The position numbers were made by a program, and so were the translations under genes. 64,000 nt of DNA from Limnoperna fortunei (lineage: Eukaryota > Mollusca > Bivalvia > Mytilida > Modiolidae), in assembly GCA_944474755.1 (NCBI GenBank), contig OX104120.1:25202242-25266241 (forward strand). Reading direction: 5' to 3'. The notes beneath the pieces were generated by a model, which made no database searches, was not told the origin of the DNA, and worked only from the letters and a program-made list of their open reading frames with translations. Below, piece after piece: positions 13,101 to 24,483 of the stretch (positions within the stretch are counted from its first letter, which is position 1; every line of letters starts with the position of its first letter).

Positions 13101-16100
13101 AATTATATAAAACAAAAAATTTGACCACTTTTGGAAATTTAATAAATCTACAATTAAAACAGATCATAATTGGTAAGAAAAATATTGTTATTTACTTAAA
13201 CCCCACAACACTCCTGAAATTTTTTTCTTTAACTTTTTTGATTTAATATTTTATTGCACTGTTCAAATTTTAGGCACAAATAAATTAAATAAGAACTATC
13301 TATCACAAGTGTGGACACAGAAAAACGTCTCGCCTGCATTCCGCATCAGTAACGAAAATAAATTTCGTCATAAGCATTACGTAAATAGCATTAAATATCA
13401 GCAGCGGCCTGTATACAAAATATTATCACCATACCCTGCATAGTTACAGGGGAACAGCCGTAACCCAAAAACTTTAACATAGTCGCTGGACCGTGAAATT
13501 GAGGTCAAGGTCAGGTGACACCTATCAGACAGTCATGTACTAGTCATCAGCAACCTACACACCAAATATTGTCATCCTACCATGCGTAGTTACAGAGGAA
13601 CTGTCGTAACCCAAAAACTTTAACGTAGTCGCTGGACCGTGAAATTGAGGTCAAGGTCAGGTGACACCTACCAGACAGTCATGTACTAGTCATCAGCAAC
13701 CTATACACCAAATATTGTCATCCTACCATGCGTAGTTACAGAGGAACTGTCGTAACCCAAAAACTTTAACGTAGTCGCTGGACCGTGAAATTGAGGTCAA
13801 GGTCAGGTGACACCTACCAGACAGTCATGTACTAGTCATCAGCAACCTATACACCAAATATTGTCATCCTACCATGCGTAGTTACAGAGGAACTGTCGTA
13901 ACACAAAAACTTTAACGTAGTCGCTGGACCGTGAAATTGAGGTCAAGGTCAGGTGACACCTACCAGACAGTCATGTACTAGTCATCAGCAACCTATACAC
14001 CAAATATTGTCATCCTATCATGCGTAGTTACAGAGGAACTGTCGTAACCCAAAAACTTTAACGTAGTCGCTGGACCGTGAAATTGAGGTCAAGGTCAGGT
14101 GACACCTACCAGACAGTCATGTACTAGTCATCAGCAACCTATACACCAAATATTGTCATCCTACCATGCGTAGTTACAGAGGAACTGTCGTAACCCAAAA
14201 ACTTTAACGTAGTCGCTGGACCGTGAAATTGAGGTCAAGGTCAGGTGACAGGTGACTGACTGGCAAGTACTCATCATAAGCTACCTCTGGACCAAATTTG
14301 ATGGACCTAGGGCTTGGGCTTACAAAGATATGAAGCAAGATGTCAAGTGTTTACGCCGCCGCCGCCGCCGGATTCCCATACATATGTCTCGCCTCCAGCG
14401 ACTTTCGTCGCAGGCGAGACAAAAAACAGCAGTCTTTACCACTTAAATACTAATTCAACTAGATAAAAAAATAAAAAATGTGTGTGGTCATATGCAAAAT
14501 TTAAATAGCAACCAAAAAATTTTTTGTTGTTGAATTTTCATGAAACACAACCCATGTCCCAAAATATAAAATCTTTCCTACCCTACCAAAGACATTTTAA
14601 ATGGATGCCCTCGATATATTATACTACCTTAAAAATATCACTTACTGGGTCATAGTCATCATCAGATTTATCTGAAGGCTCATCCGAGCTGTTTTCAGCA
14701 TACTGCAGTATCCAATCTTTCATATTTGAAGTCTTCTCCGGTTTCTGTCAACATTAACATAAAATTTATCACAAAATTAAAATTAACTTCAGTGAACAAA
14801 TAAGTTCTGTAATACAGCTAAAAAGAAATGTTGGGCTAAACCAAACCATCATTATTCATTATATAGTTTTGCAGTGGGTAAATGTTTACTGCTTATATTG
14901 TTTTTGTGACTTTTATGTAAACTTTAAAGTTGTATATAAATTTACTTGAAAGTTTCCTGTTTAAACATAAAAACTAAAAGTAGAAAGAGCATTCTACGAA
15001 GTGTAGTTGTCACTCTTATACTAATTAAAACTAAAAGTATAAAAGTAACAGTGAGACCATCCAGCCATTACAGTGTTGTATTGTATGTACTACATTTAAA
15101 AAATTGCATGGAGCTTTTTTATTTTAGTGTTATTGAACACGCTGGATATGAACCCTGAACCATGGTTATAATTAGAAACATATTGGTGAACTGGCTTTTT
15201 AACTTTTTAGTTTCTAGACAATACAAAGAAAAAAACGCAATTTGTTATTACAGATACCTATAAAATATTCTATATTATTATACCTTACTATAGAAACCAG
15301 TACCAGAATAAATTAGATGTCGGCAAAAACAGTCTGGGAATTTAAAAGGGTTATTCAGTTATCACTACACAGTCCTTATGAAAGTATTCATATGTTCTTG
15401 TTTGTGTTTAATTCAATTTAACAAATAAGTTATGGTCTACAGGGCAGGCACTTTGAAAACAGAATGATCACCTATGTTTTCTGCTACTTTATATTCGTTA
15501 ACTATGGTTTACAAACTGGAAGTGTCTTCCCTGCATGTTATGTATGTTTATAACGAAACAGTCCAGATTAGAAAAAGAAGTGCTTTTCTTATTATTATAT
15601 TACATCTGTTTTTATCCCTTCTTTTTCCAGTTTTACTGGACTTGAAGTTGAATTGGATTTTTCTACCAGTTGGTGATCAAATTTTGGTCGGATTTTATTT
15701 TCCTCTTGTTCAAGAGTGTCTGAAAATCCTTGTGGCAGTTGATCTGAAAATAAACAAACAGAAATGTCCCTTTTCTGCCATTATATATAACTGATCATAA
15801 AGATTTCACAAAAAATATAATATAGTGTATATATTATATAATATAATGTAGTGAAACAAGTGTACCTACTGGAAGAAAATTATTCTACACAAAAATAGGT
15901 AATGTACTCATTAAAATAGCATAATGGATGTGATAAATTGAGGTTTAATGCCATTTGCTGAAATTTTTCAGCTTTACTGTAGTGACCAGTTTTATGGTAA
16001 TAGAATCTAGATGGGAGTAGCCACAGGTTAACCTGCCTTGTGGTTTTATTTTGTTAACAAAGATGTACCCTTTATGTCATTTTAGAAATAAGGGAACAAA

Positions 16101-19100
16101 ATCATACCTTAAATGTAAACAACCCAATCATTGGCTCATTGGGTTCCATGAATATAGTTCAATAGGCTACCTAGATACCTTAATCTTGTCCAATTCAATA
16201 CCCAGGTCAGGCCAAACTTAAAAATCTGTTTGTATGCCCTTCCCCGACCCACCATTTTTTGACTGGGTAGGTAGGTAGGCAAAAAATTGGTATCTATATC
16301 TCTTGGCAATGGGTTAGAAAACTTATATACAAGTGTGGACACAGAAAAACGTCTCACCTGCATTCCGCATCAGTAACGAAAATAAATTTTGTCATAAGCA
16401 TTACGTAAATAGCATTAAATATCAGCAGCGGCCTGTATACGAAATATTGTCACCATAACTGCATAGTTACAGGGGAACAGCCGTAACCCAAAAACTTTAA
16501 CGTAGTCGCTGGACCGTGATATCGAGGTCAAGGTCAGGTGGAACCTACCAGACAGTCATGTACTATTCATCAGCAACCTATATACCAAATATTGTCATCC
16601 TACCATGCGTGGTTACAGAGGAACTGTCGTAACCCAAAAACTTTAATGTAGCCGCTGGACCGTGAAATTGAGGTCAAGGTCAGGTGACACCTACCAGTCA
16701 TATACTAGTCATCAGCAACCTATACACAAATATTGTCATCCTACCATGCGTAGTTACAGAGGAACTGTCGTAACCCAAAAACTTTAACATAGTCGCTGGA
16801 CCGTGAAATTGAGGTCAAGGTCAGGTGACACCTACCAGACAGTCATGTACTAGTCATCAGCAACCTATACACCAAATATTGTCATCCTACCATGCGTAGT
16901 TACAGAAAAACTGTCGTAACCCAAAAACTTTAACGTAGTCGCTGGACCGTGAAATTGAGGTCAAGGTCAGGTGACACCTACCAGACAGTCATGTACTAGT
17001 CATCAGCAACCTATACACCAAATATTGTCATCCTACCATGTGTAGTTAGAGGAACTGTCGTAACCCAAAAACTTTAACGTAGTCGCTGGACCGTGAAATT
17101 GAGGTCAAGGTCAGGTGACAGGCGACTGACTGGCAAGTACTCATCATAAGCTACCTCTGGACCAAATTTGATGGACCTAGGGCTTGGGCTTACAAATATA
17201 TGAAGCAAGATGTCAAGTGTTTACGCCGCCGCCGCCGGATTCCCATACATATGTCTCGCCTCCAGCGACTTTCGTCGCAGGCGAGACAATAATGCAATGA
17301 GTTACCTAGATCCTCATCATTTAGTCTAATATACTACCAACATCTCTTAACTGTTAAATAGACCAGTGGACTACTTATTATGCATAATGATCTAGAAATT
17401 TCATTCAATTTTTTTGAAATATTAATGTAGTAACTACAGGTCTCACCATTAGCCAAATTAAGGCAAAGCCAATCTAAAGCATCAATCAAATCACCCCCAT
17501 GTAACACTGTGCTATTCATTGCCTGTTCAATCTGTGTATGGGTAAATCCTGCCTGAGACAGACTAGTATACATATCCTAAAAAGATATGCATGTACATGT
17601 TAAGGAAGTTTTTCAATATTTCAAACGTATCACAAATTACCAAGGTTAGATAAAACATCCCAATTAACAAAAGCTGGGACTATGGTATTTGTCTCCCATT
17701 ATGACTGGTCAGAAAAATTAAATAAGAGTTATGATGGTAACAAATATTATAGATTGTGAACTTAATTATCCTGTAGCTTTGTTTTATAATGATGTATACT
17801 ACATGTACTACTAATCTTCATTAATATGTGATTAATTTGTTATCACATACAAAATTTATTTCCATATTCCAGTATTTTCTGGTATAAAAGCCCCTCAAAC
17901 ATTAAGCCACAATGTCATAGTAAATTATATTATTGAAATGTTTCAAAGAAAGAAATTATTAAACTAGGTGATGTACACTACCTCAGTTGTTAGCTTTACC
18001 AAAGTCACATCCTCCCTAGCTAACACCTATATATAAAATCTCTATTTTGTGTTAAAACGATCCTCCACATGTATATGAAGGCCAGATGAACTTAATGATC
18101 TTATATTTCAGACACCCTTAAATAGTTCACATAAGACAGGTTTGACAGTAAATATAACAACTTACTGTTAGTTTCTTTGAAGTCAGCCTGTTAGAGAGAT
18201 CTTTCGTAATTTTTTCTTGCTTGTAATCATCCTGGATCAAACTAACAATCTCATTTTCCAAGGCTGGGGGAATCTTAATCTGATAAAAAAGTAAAACAAG
18301 TATCACTGTGAGCTTATGTTTCCGATGATATGCTGCTCAATAACTTTATACAAACAGGTAGAAGTCATAAAAATTAATCTCACAATTTGGCATTATCATC
18401 AATCATATTAAACTAATGAGAAAATTTCTGTCTTTCACCATTTATCATTATTGAGAAATGTGACAGAAAAAGGTTACGGATGCTTGAAAAAGTCTGTTAA
18501 CAGAAATCAAAGAGATCTGCATATTTGTTTGTTTGAGTGGTGTTCAATTCCACTTTCAGCAATTTTCCAGCTAGATCATGGCATTTGTATTTGGGGAAGG
18601 AAGATGGAGTACCCTGAGAAAACCCAGAAGAAATCTAGTACCGGTATGACATGATCATACAAAAGCTACTGATAAAATTTCAGTATTGAACAATTTATCA
18701 TTGCTGAGGAAAATTTGACTAGAGATGGATTGTTTGTTTGTTTGAATATTGTTTAATGCCACTTTCAGCAATTTTTCAGCAATATCATGGCGTCCAGTTT
18801 TTATTGGGGGGAGGAAACCCCAGACCTTCGGAAGGAAAACTGGCAATCCTTGTCAAATAAGATTGGAGTTGAGCACACCCTGCCCCCAGTGAGGCTCTAA
18901 CCCCAAATCTCAGTGATTACAGACCATGTGATCAGTTTTCAGACAGAAATATTTGCAAATTGTTATCATTTTATTTTATTTGATAAATGCATATATGGTC
19001 CAATCAAGGGTCCGGAAACCGTCATATTTACCGGACATGACCGAAATTTACACTAAAATGACCGACTAAGATTTTCTCAAATCGGACATATCAAAAGTAA

Positions 19101-22100
19101 TATTTTACATGCAATAATCTTTTGTTGGATTTAATCCCTTCAATTTCTGCTATGTATAAATAGTTGTATTAAAAAAATCAACCCTAAGGCTATTTCATGT
19201 CACTGACATGTGTTTATTGACCACCGACTGGTGATTACGTAATAAGGTCAACAGGTGACAGATCTGTTTCATGCATATCGTAAACATACTATTACAACAA
19301 CATTTTGAAGCAACAGAGATTGAATATAATAGATTATTTCTATATCACATTGCTTAGAAAATAAGACAACTTTACAGTACAACTGCAACTTTAGTGAAAA
19401 ACACATGAGGTCAAATTTGTACACTACGCAAGTGCCAATGTGACTAAACGTTACAAAAATCAAGAGAAAACCAATTAAAAACAAAAATTACTATAAATAA
19501 TGAGAACAAAAATGATTGCTTCATTTAATATTAAAAACTTGTAAAAAGCATCCATCGCCATCGCAGAATAACTCATCAATTCGGGTCCGAACTTGTGGCA
19601 ATTAGGTGCCAGCTTTATATTTCCCATTAATGAAAACTCGCCGGGATTTTCATCAAAACAATGTTGTTTGCCATTATTTTGTTATACAGACAACATGACA
19701 TCTTACAATAAAGATTTTTTAGGCAGGATAATGTATCTCTACATATATTTTCTTTTTCACACGATGGATACATCTTAGGAGCCATCCCAAATTCCATGGT
19801 GCAACCCCCTGAACCCGGTTATTTACACTATTGTGGCGAAACGACCCGAGGTGCAAACAAGTTTTGGTATGAAGCTACACCAGATCAATATTCACTACCA
19901 TAGAATTTGGTAATTTCTTAGGGGGAAAAATGACCGAAATGGGCAGGGAAAACTTCCGGAGCCCTGGGTCCAATATGTTGTCAACAGAGGTTTAAATTTC
20001 AATAGACACAAATACAGCCAAAAGCAACAAACATTTCTAGAAAAGCCATAAATAAAATATCCACTGCCCATAATAAGAGTAGTAAGGGAAATGAAAAAAC
20101 TGTAGAATTGTCATCTGCAGACCAATCATTAGAGTTGTAAAACTAGCCTTACCGCTAGCCACCCAAGGACCAATCTTAAGAGTTGTAAAACTTGACTAGC
20201 CTTACAGGTAGCCACCTGAGGACTAATCTGAAGAGCTGTAAAACAACATTTCAACTAGCCACTTGAAGACCAATCTTAAGAGTTGTAAAACTAGCCTGAC
20301 AGCTAGCCACCTGAGGACTAATTAGTTGAAAAATTAGCCATACATCAATCATTTAGGACCAATTTGAAAGTTTTATAAGATCTAACTATATGTTGACTGT
20401 TCATCGGTAATACATGTGCAATTATTATTAAACATAAATACACATTGGTCTCTTCTAACCTTCTGTTCTTTAATACCATCATCTACTGCACTGGTTGACA
20501 AAGAGTAAATTTTCTTGCCTGAAAAAGAGAACAAAACAATACAGAATTAAATGTATTGCTGTAAACTTAAAAAATTATGTCAAATAAAGTGTATGTTTTT
20601 TATATTATTTTAAACCAACTGAAAAACTAGGGGCAACTGTTTTAGCGCAATAAAACCGATGTCTCCCCTTCCATAGTATCAACAAGGTGGATAGGTTTAA
20701 GCATTAATTTGACCTTAGGGGCAAAGGTCAAGGTCATATAAAGTTTACTGTGGCACTTCACATATCGTTTCATGATGATACATTCATATGTCAAAAATCA
20801 AAGCCATAGGTGAAAGGATAAAAAAAGATATGGCCAAGACACACTTTGCATGTAAAATAAGCATTAATTTGACCTTGAGATCAAAGGTCAAGGTCAACCA
20901 TGTTGGTACGTGACACATTGTCTTGTAGTGACCTACCTACATACCAAATATCTAAGGCTTATGACAAAAGACAAAAAAGGTTATGGCCCGGACAAGACTA
21001 TGGTCCAAAATATCATCAAAAATAACCTTGAGGTCAACGGTCAAGGTACGCGACACATCGGCTTGTAGTGACCTACCTACATACCAAATATCTAAGGCCT
21101 ATGTCAAAAGACAAAAAAGCTTTGGTCCGGACAAGACTTTGGTCCAAAATATCAAAAATGACCTTGAGGTCAAAGGTAAACCATGTTGGTACGCGACACT
21201 TCGGCTTGTAGTGTCCTACCTACATACCAAATATCTAAGTCCTATGTCAAAAGACAAAAAAGTTATGGCCCAGACAAGACCGGTTCAAAATATCAAAAAT
21301 GACCTCGAGGTCAAAGGTCAAGAATCTTGGTACGCAACACTTCGGCTTGTAATGACCTACCCACATATTCACTAGTGACAAGAACTAGTTTTTTCCAGAA
21401 AACACTGATCAAGCTGTTTGAAGATTACATAAAAACTATTAGTGAGATGGTATCCATCTCTGTGGTCCATGCTGACCTTGAGGTCAAAGTTAAGGGACAT
21501 CAACCACGGTATGTGACACATTGCCTTAAAGCTTGATATTATCCACCTACATACCAAACATTAAAACCTGAAAAAACAAAACTAGTAACCTGCAAGCTAA
21601 TGCTCACTCAATATTACCCCTGCTATTCACATCATCGAATTGACCAAGTCGATAAACAGGAAGTAGATATGCGACAGACAAATTGGTACTCTCAATATAG
21701 GACCACATGGTAAGGTCACATATAAAATTTCAAGTGGTTGTGATAAGTAGTTGCTGAGAAAAATGTTAGGAAAATTTTCATCCATTGACAAATAATGTCA
21801 AAAATTATAAGAAAATTTATATTGGAAATATTCAATTTCTGTTGGCAAGAAATCAATCCCATATCTTTTCATAATCATAATACAATTATTGTAAGGGCTG
21901 CTAAAGACCAAACTGTTGTGAAAATTGAATTTGAATTGATTGGTCAGGCAAACTTGATTGGGTACTACAGAATTTTTCATGATTATCTGATCAAAGGTCT
22001 GACAATGTCAAACTATATTGCCAGGTCTGATGCACTGATCTGCATTTATTGTGAGGTTTGAAATTGGACTAAGGTTGTGCCATTATTTAAGCCTCTTCTT

Positions 22101-24483
22101 AATTTGGCATTTCTTTTTTGCAATATTTCTCAACTCAACTGAATTTAAGCTTGCAGGTAAAGAATCTTTTATTTGAAATAACAGCAAAAGAAAAATGATT
22201 ACCTTATGAAATTATTTTTGTTAATTAACTTTGATGATCTTACAAAACCAATTATCATCTGGTTAAATATATATACCTAAGGCCACACCAATTTAATTTC
22301 TTGTTCTTCAGATTTTGGTCATTTTAAAATGGGGCGAGCCAATAACATACAAATTTTAATAAAATTATTTTGATTTTCAAAAACTTCATAGGCGAACAGA
22401 AAAATTTGGAGCAAGCAATAACTTTTTGTCTTTTTATTTTTTTTAAATAAGATAATTTACTTCCATGAATTAATATCACAAACTTTAGTTCATTGTGATG
22501 TTCTTTCTTAATTGGGCATACAATGCTTAACTGAAGTCATCAAAATAATATAAAAGAATTATATTTTGTAATTGTGGGTTCATCATTCAAGTATGTACAA
22601 TCAATTGCACTTTTTAAACAATTCAGTATTGTATGTTATATCCAAGATACTAAAAGTATTTCTAGAGGAATGACTGTTAAAATGTCATAATATAAGTTAA
22701 ATCCCATTCATTGTATTTGCCTTAATATTCCCAATTAGTGAGACTTTCCCTTTTGATAGAACAGCCAGACATCCAGAATTATTCATAAATGGTGGTCCAA
22801 TTTCCAAGATTTTAGAAAAAAAGTTTAAGTCCGATGCAAGCATAAGAAAACAGAGATATGAAAAATGTCAATAAGACAACAACCAAGTCTAACAGATACA
22901 TGTATATGCTAATTCAGAATAAAAATTACTTTAACTTTACATATACTACACTGAACAACCATTACAGTCATCCTACCCCAAAAGCCTATCTACTATAAAT
23001 ACAAATATTTGTCATGAACATTTATTTCAAATTTTTTAACCGCCATGTTTTGGACAACCACTATCCAGGTCGTTTTCTTTTTCCCTTTCAAATTACATCG
23101 ATATTTTTGTTTGTAGATGCAATAAGAAACTCGTTCAGTTCTGTGAGTGGGGAGCAGAAATTGTTTTATTATATATTTTTTATTATTTCAATAAAATATC
23201 AGTCTGCGAAATTACCACAAGTCCGCTGGCCCCTGGCCAGTAAAAATCCTTTCGGGCAAGTGAAATTTTGATAAAATTTATATTGAATATATAGGAGAAA
23301 ATCCAAAAGTTCAGGATTCGGGCAAGTGAGTTGCAAATCCTAATTTCAAGCACTGAAATATGTGCGGTCAAGACTGTAGAACAAGAAATTTATTTGACGT
23401 AGCCTAATTACTTATTTAAGATAAAAACATAAATATCAACACTAGCAAAACAAATTTGATTATTAATTTGTATACACAACTAATTTTGGGGTTTTTTCTA
23501 ACAAAATACATAGTAGTTACAAGGATTTTTACTTCATAGTACATTATAATTAACATGAACATTACAAACATCAAGTTCTGTAACAAAATATGTCCAATTA
23601 TTTCAGTACAACAAGTTATTTTTAAAGCAGTCTTCTGAGTTAAGAAATACAAATTTGAACATTAAACACGAGAAACATTATTTGTCTTATGAGGAAGGCA
23701 GTGCTATAAATTACTTGTAAAATGAATGCCCAATATTAGGTGATAAACAAATAGGATGGTGCTTATTATGGTATTATGATATATAAACCTAGTGCTAGTT
23801 TTGAACAGACAGCGTTATTGACAATTGTTGTCTTAAGATAGCCGTAAATATGATAATATCTGTGTCGACACTCGTTCGCTAATTCGAGTTGTGGACAACA
23901 ATGAAATGTATATGATATCATTAGATTCCAGTCCTGTTGATTTATAGGTTACTGGTTCAGGTAAGATTGTGTAAAAAGTCATGCCCTTGACCAGTATGCA
24001 TTATTGGTTCATTTTGCAGTTGGTTATTGCATGGTGTTTCCTTCTAGTTTAACGGGCATGTGATCTAATATTGTGCAATATCATCCAAGTGTTTTAATGC
24101 ACAAGAGCATACATATTCAGCATTTATTCTTAAAAGATCAAAAGAAAAATACTGATTTGTGTTACAAGGTACATTGACTTATGTGATTACATGATACTTC
24201 CTGGCCTTCACTGATACTAGGCTTATTGCTGGGGGGGGGGGGGGGGGATTACAGGCCTTACCACTGCCACTGGGCTAACAAGTTACAGAATACAGTAGTA
24301 CAGGCTACAGTACAGACAGTATCGAGTCAATAATGCAAATTTCTGTTACTTATTTTTCTCAAGTATTGATTTTGTAGAATTGGTCTCTCTTTTAATAAAA
24401 TCACCTTTTTCAACTTTCTGTTTCATATGCTTTTCAGCATCGCTTTCTCCTGAATGCTGCGCTGGAGGTCGTCTCTTTCCCAT
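229..24483 (-). CDS. DHX29: DHX29-like ATP-dependent RNA helicase, N-terminal 12 coding exons (gene continues past the left edge)
   Basis: DHX29 is a DExH helicase that binds the 40S subunit and helps the 43S complex scan structured 5' UTRs. Exons in transcript order: 24405-24483, 20460-20518, 18166-18279, 17447-17576, 15604-15743, 14646-14744, 11396-11522, 9829-10077, 9295-9463, 1369-1492, 595-696, 229-378. All splice phases agree and give about 514 codons. The start is the ATG at 24483 (MGKRRPPAQHSGESD), which splices in frame to GKKIYSLSTSAVDDG, like the vertebrate KIYSFNST segment. Residues 85-128 form the UBA-like domain (GGDLIDALDWLCLNL). Residues 208-220 (NEKYLELTAKLLD) and FNPAVKI match the DHX29 linker. 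Residues 345-450 form the dsRBD-like domain (TGKSPKQFLIDW, then HLGCTLALYHLCKGQ, SVHQLLPPPYRDVWLEW). The helicase motifs lie outside the window. Introns are large and loaded with transposons. The family match is strong; the last boundary (229) is the least certain. Confidence 0.93.
1740..1940. repeat. Diverged tandem repeat with GTGACCTTGACC motif
   Basis: The unit GTGACCTTGACC...CCCCAAATCCAATCCCAAG occurs at about 1805-1850 and again after the transposon at 3415-3455. The phrase GAAACTGTTTTTCTATT recurs at 1780 and 1920. It is intronic and non-coding. It carries the same CAAGGTCA-type motif as the other tandem families in this window. Confidence 0.6.
1941..3403. mobile_element. Non-autonomous DNA transposon, TIR CAGAGGTGTTTA, 6-bp target duplication TTTTAG
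   Basis: The two ends are a perfect 12-bp inverted repeat (CAGAGGTGTTTA). TTTTAG is repeated at 1935-1940 and 3404-3409. The flanking sequence rejoins into a repeat unit seen intact just upstream (TTTAGTAACTGTGACC near 1796-1811). The element is about 390 bp once the nested insertion at 2058-3130 is removed. Its ends resemble those of 54821-55222. No coding capacity seen. Confidence 0.8.
2058..3130. mobile_element. Nested non-autonomous DNA transposon, TIR CAGTCTTCAC
   Basis: The left end reads CAGTCTTCACAAAATC and the reverse-complemented right end CAGTCTTCACGAAATGC. The flanking 6-mers are agaact (2052-2057) and cgaact (3131-3136), a 6-bp duplication with one mismatch. The terminal CAGTCTTC matches the left end of the autonomous hAT at 45195, so this may be mobilised by the same type of transposase. 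It contains no gene and interrupts the element at 1941-3403. Confidence 0.7.
4104..4136 (-). other. Poly-A tail of the LINE (T run on the plus strand)
   Basis: A nearly pure T run abuts the left target duplication, as expected for the 3' end of a minus-strand retrotransposon. A second T run at 4525-4540 lies close to the ORF2 stop. A long TA/TG microsatellite (about 4148-4190) lies between them in the 3' UTR. Confidence 0.8.
4590..6279 (-). pseudogene. 3' half of the same L1-like ORF2: FADD box, thumb and C-terminal Cys/His region
   Basis: On the minus strand the frame opens just before QFADDTSIILDGTEESL (FADD catalytic box near 6240-6250). It continues through SGLKINFSKTQVIWIG, FKILGINF and LTPVGKVTVVKSLILPLLN to a C-terminal CTFCEQEEETLVHIFWDC (CX2C...HX4C), the Cys/His tail common in L1-type ORF2. 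It is uninterrupted to the TAA at 4590-4592. The upstream RT core is missing because it lies inverted on the plus strand. Joined across the inversion, the two parts match an ORF2 of roughly L1 length, about 1270 residues. Confidence 0.88.
6697..8826 (+). pseudogene. 5' half of L1-like ORF2: APE endonuclease and N-terminal reverse transcriptase
   Basis: The open frame has 709 codons. An APE-type endonuclease fills roughly residues 1-230: LSVNCQGL, CLQDTHF (D where many relatives have E), IYGPN, GDFNLVL, RLDFFLI and SDHSMI. A lysine/glutamate-rich linker follows. The reverse transcriptase starts at PGSDGFTAEFF and runs through NWRPISLLNTVYKI, TGFISGRFIGENI, LLIDFEKAFDSVSW and GCRQGDPLSPYLF. The frame leaves the element at 8815; the last residues and the stop come from the target duplication. 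Without the FADD box it cannot work alone. The missing half is inverted next to it. No stops or frameshifts within this part. Confidence 0.9.
8831..8977 (-). repeat. Hairpin-ended bivalve repeat fragment that hosts the LINE
   Basis: On the minus strand it begins TTATACCCTGCCACACGAAG, a stem-loop (complementary arms around 8949-8975), followed by a GTCTCTCCGTCC stretch. This resembles the TATACCC-headed elements at 34824, 56844, 57720 and 61755. The LINE inserted into it, so its other part lies left of 4089. Confidence 0.5.
11821..12350. repeat. Possible inverted-repeat element with GGACAAGT/ACTTGTCC arms
   Basis: The left side has TGTCCCTTTGGACAAGTG and ACTTGTCTGG; the right side has ACTTGTCCTATCGGACAGG. 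TACAATA occurs near the left edge and its complement near the right. I could not define exact ends or a target duplication. It lies within DHX29 intron 6 and has no coding potential. Confidence 0.3.
13305..14421 (+). repeat. Pearl/Helentron-like element with 146-bp tandem array, copy 1
   Basis: The left arm starts ACAAGTGTGGACACAG and carries GTCTCGCCTGC. The core is about five 146-bp monomers (the phrase AGTCATGTACTAGTCATC recurs at 13531, 13677, 13823, 13969 and 14115). The right arm has a GCC microsatellite (about 14354-14370) and ends in a hairpin GTCTCGCCT...AGGCGAGAC. Left-arm GTCTCGCCTGC is the inverse of the right-end GCAGGCGAGAC. Short left arm, tandem core, microsatellite and terminal hairpin match descriptions of bivalve pearl elements. 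The subterminal inverted repeat plus 3' hairpin suggests a Helentron-type origin (inference). It lies in DHX29 intron 6. Confidence 0.75.
16329..17288 (+). repeat. Pearl/Helentron-like element with 146-bp tandem array, copy 2
   Basis: It has the same left arm (ACAAGTGTGGACACAG), the same 146-bp core with slightly decayed monomers, the same GCC run and the same terminal hairpin ending GCGAGACA as the copy at 13305. It lies in DHX29 intron 4. Two near-identical copies 2 kb apart invite local exchange or assembly collapse. Confidence 0.75.
18730..18940 (-). repeat. tRNA-derived SINE fragment
   Basis: This shares with the SINE at 36392 the TTTG-repeat tail, CACTTTCAGCAATTTTTCAG, ATCATGGCGTCCAGTTTT and the ACACCCTGCC segment, and is cut before the full tRNA head. 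A more decayed fragment is at about 18488-18640 (CACTTTCAGCAATTTTCCAG). A third trace is at about 10372-10425. Confidence 0.65.
19005..19966. mobile_element. Non-autonomous hAT element, 8-bp target duplication GGTCCAAT
   Basis: The left end is CAAGGGTCCGGAAACC; the reverse-complemented right end is CAGGGCTCCGGAAGTT. GGTCCAAT is repeated exactly at 18997-19004 and 19967-19974. The 962-bp interior has no transposase. It lies in DHX29 intron 2. Confidence 0.78.
20121..20360. repeat. Short minisatellite, about 50-bp units
   Basis: Four to five imperfect copies of GACCAATCTTAAGAGTTGTA followed by ACTAGCC...AGCCACCTGAG, spaced about 46-52 bp. It is intronic in DHX29. No further structure seen. Confidence 0.7.
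20640..21560 (+). repeat. Tandem array of about 141-bp units rich in AGGTCA half-sites
   Basis: CCTACCTACATACCAAATATC recurs in register at about 20932, 21072 and 21215, with decayed versions at 21355 and 21545. Units contain GAGGTCAAAGGTCAAGGTC, which holds a DR1 spacing (AGGTCA-A-AGGTCA) and TCAAGGTC. The 130-codon frame at 20983-21375 runs through the units only because the spacing is near a multiple of three, so I do not call it a gene. Confidence 0.75.
22277..22320 (+). mobile_element. End fragment of a PIF/Harbinger-like element
   Basis: After TAA, the sequence GGCCACACCAATTTAATTTC closely resembles the terminus of the 31941-33391 element (GGCCACACAAAATTAATTTT). No matching right end found nearby, so the internal extent is unknown. 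Confidence 0.45.
23200..23355. mobile_element. 156-bp MITE related to the 45195-50382 hAT, 6-bp target duplication AAATAT
   Basis: The left end is CAGTCTGCGAAATTAC; the reverse-complemented right end is CAGTGCTTGAAATTAG. AAATAT flanks both sides (23194-23199, 23356-23361). Inside are TCGGGCAAGTG and CTGGCCAGT, both also near the ends of the autonomous element. A short deletion derivative is the simplest reading. Confidence 0.75.

Noticed and set aside
13305..17288. CRISPR-like regular repeats
   Set aside because: Units are contiguous 146-bp tandem monomers without variable spacers, in a eukaryotic intron.
20983..21375. 130-codon open frame
   Set aside because: It repeats the same peptide three times because the ~141-bp tandem units keep phase; no homology or coding signs.
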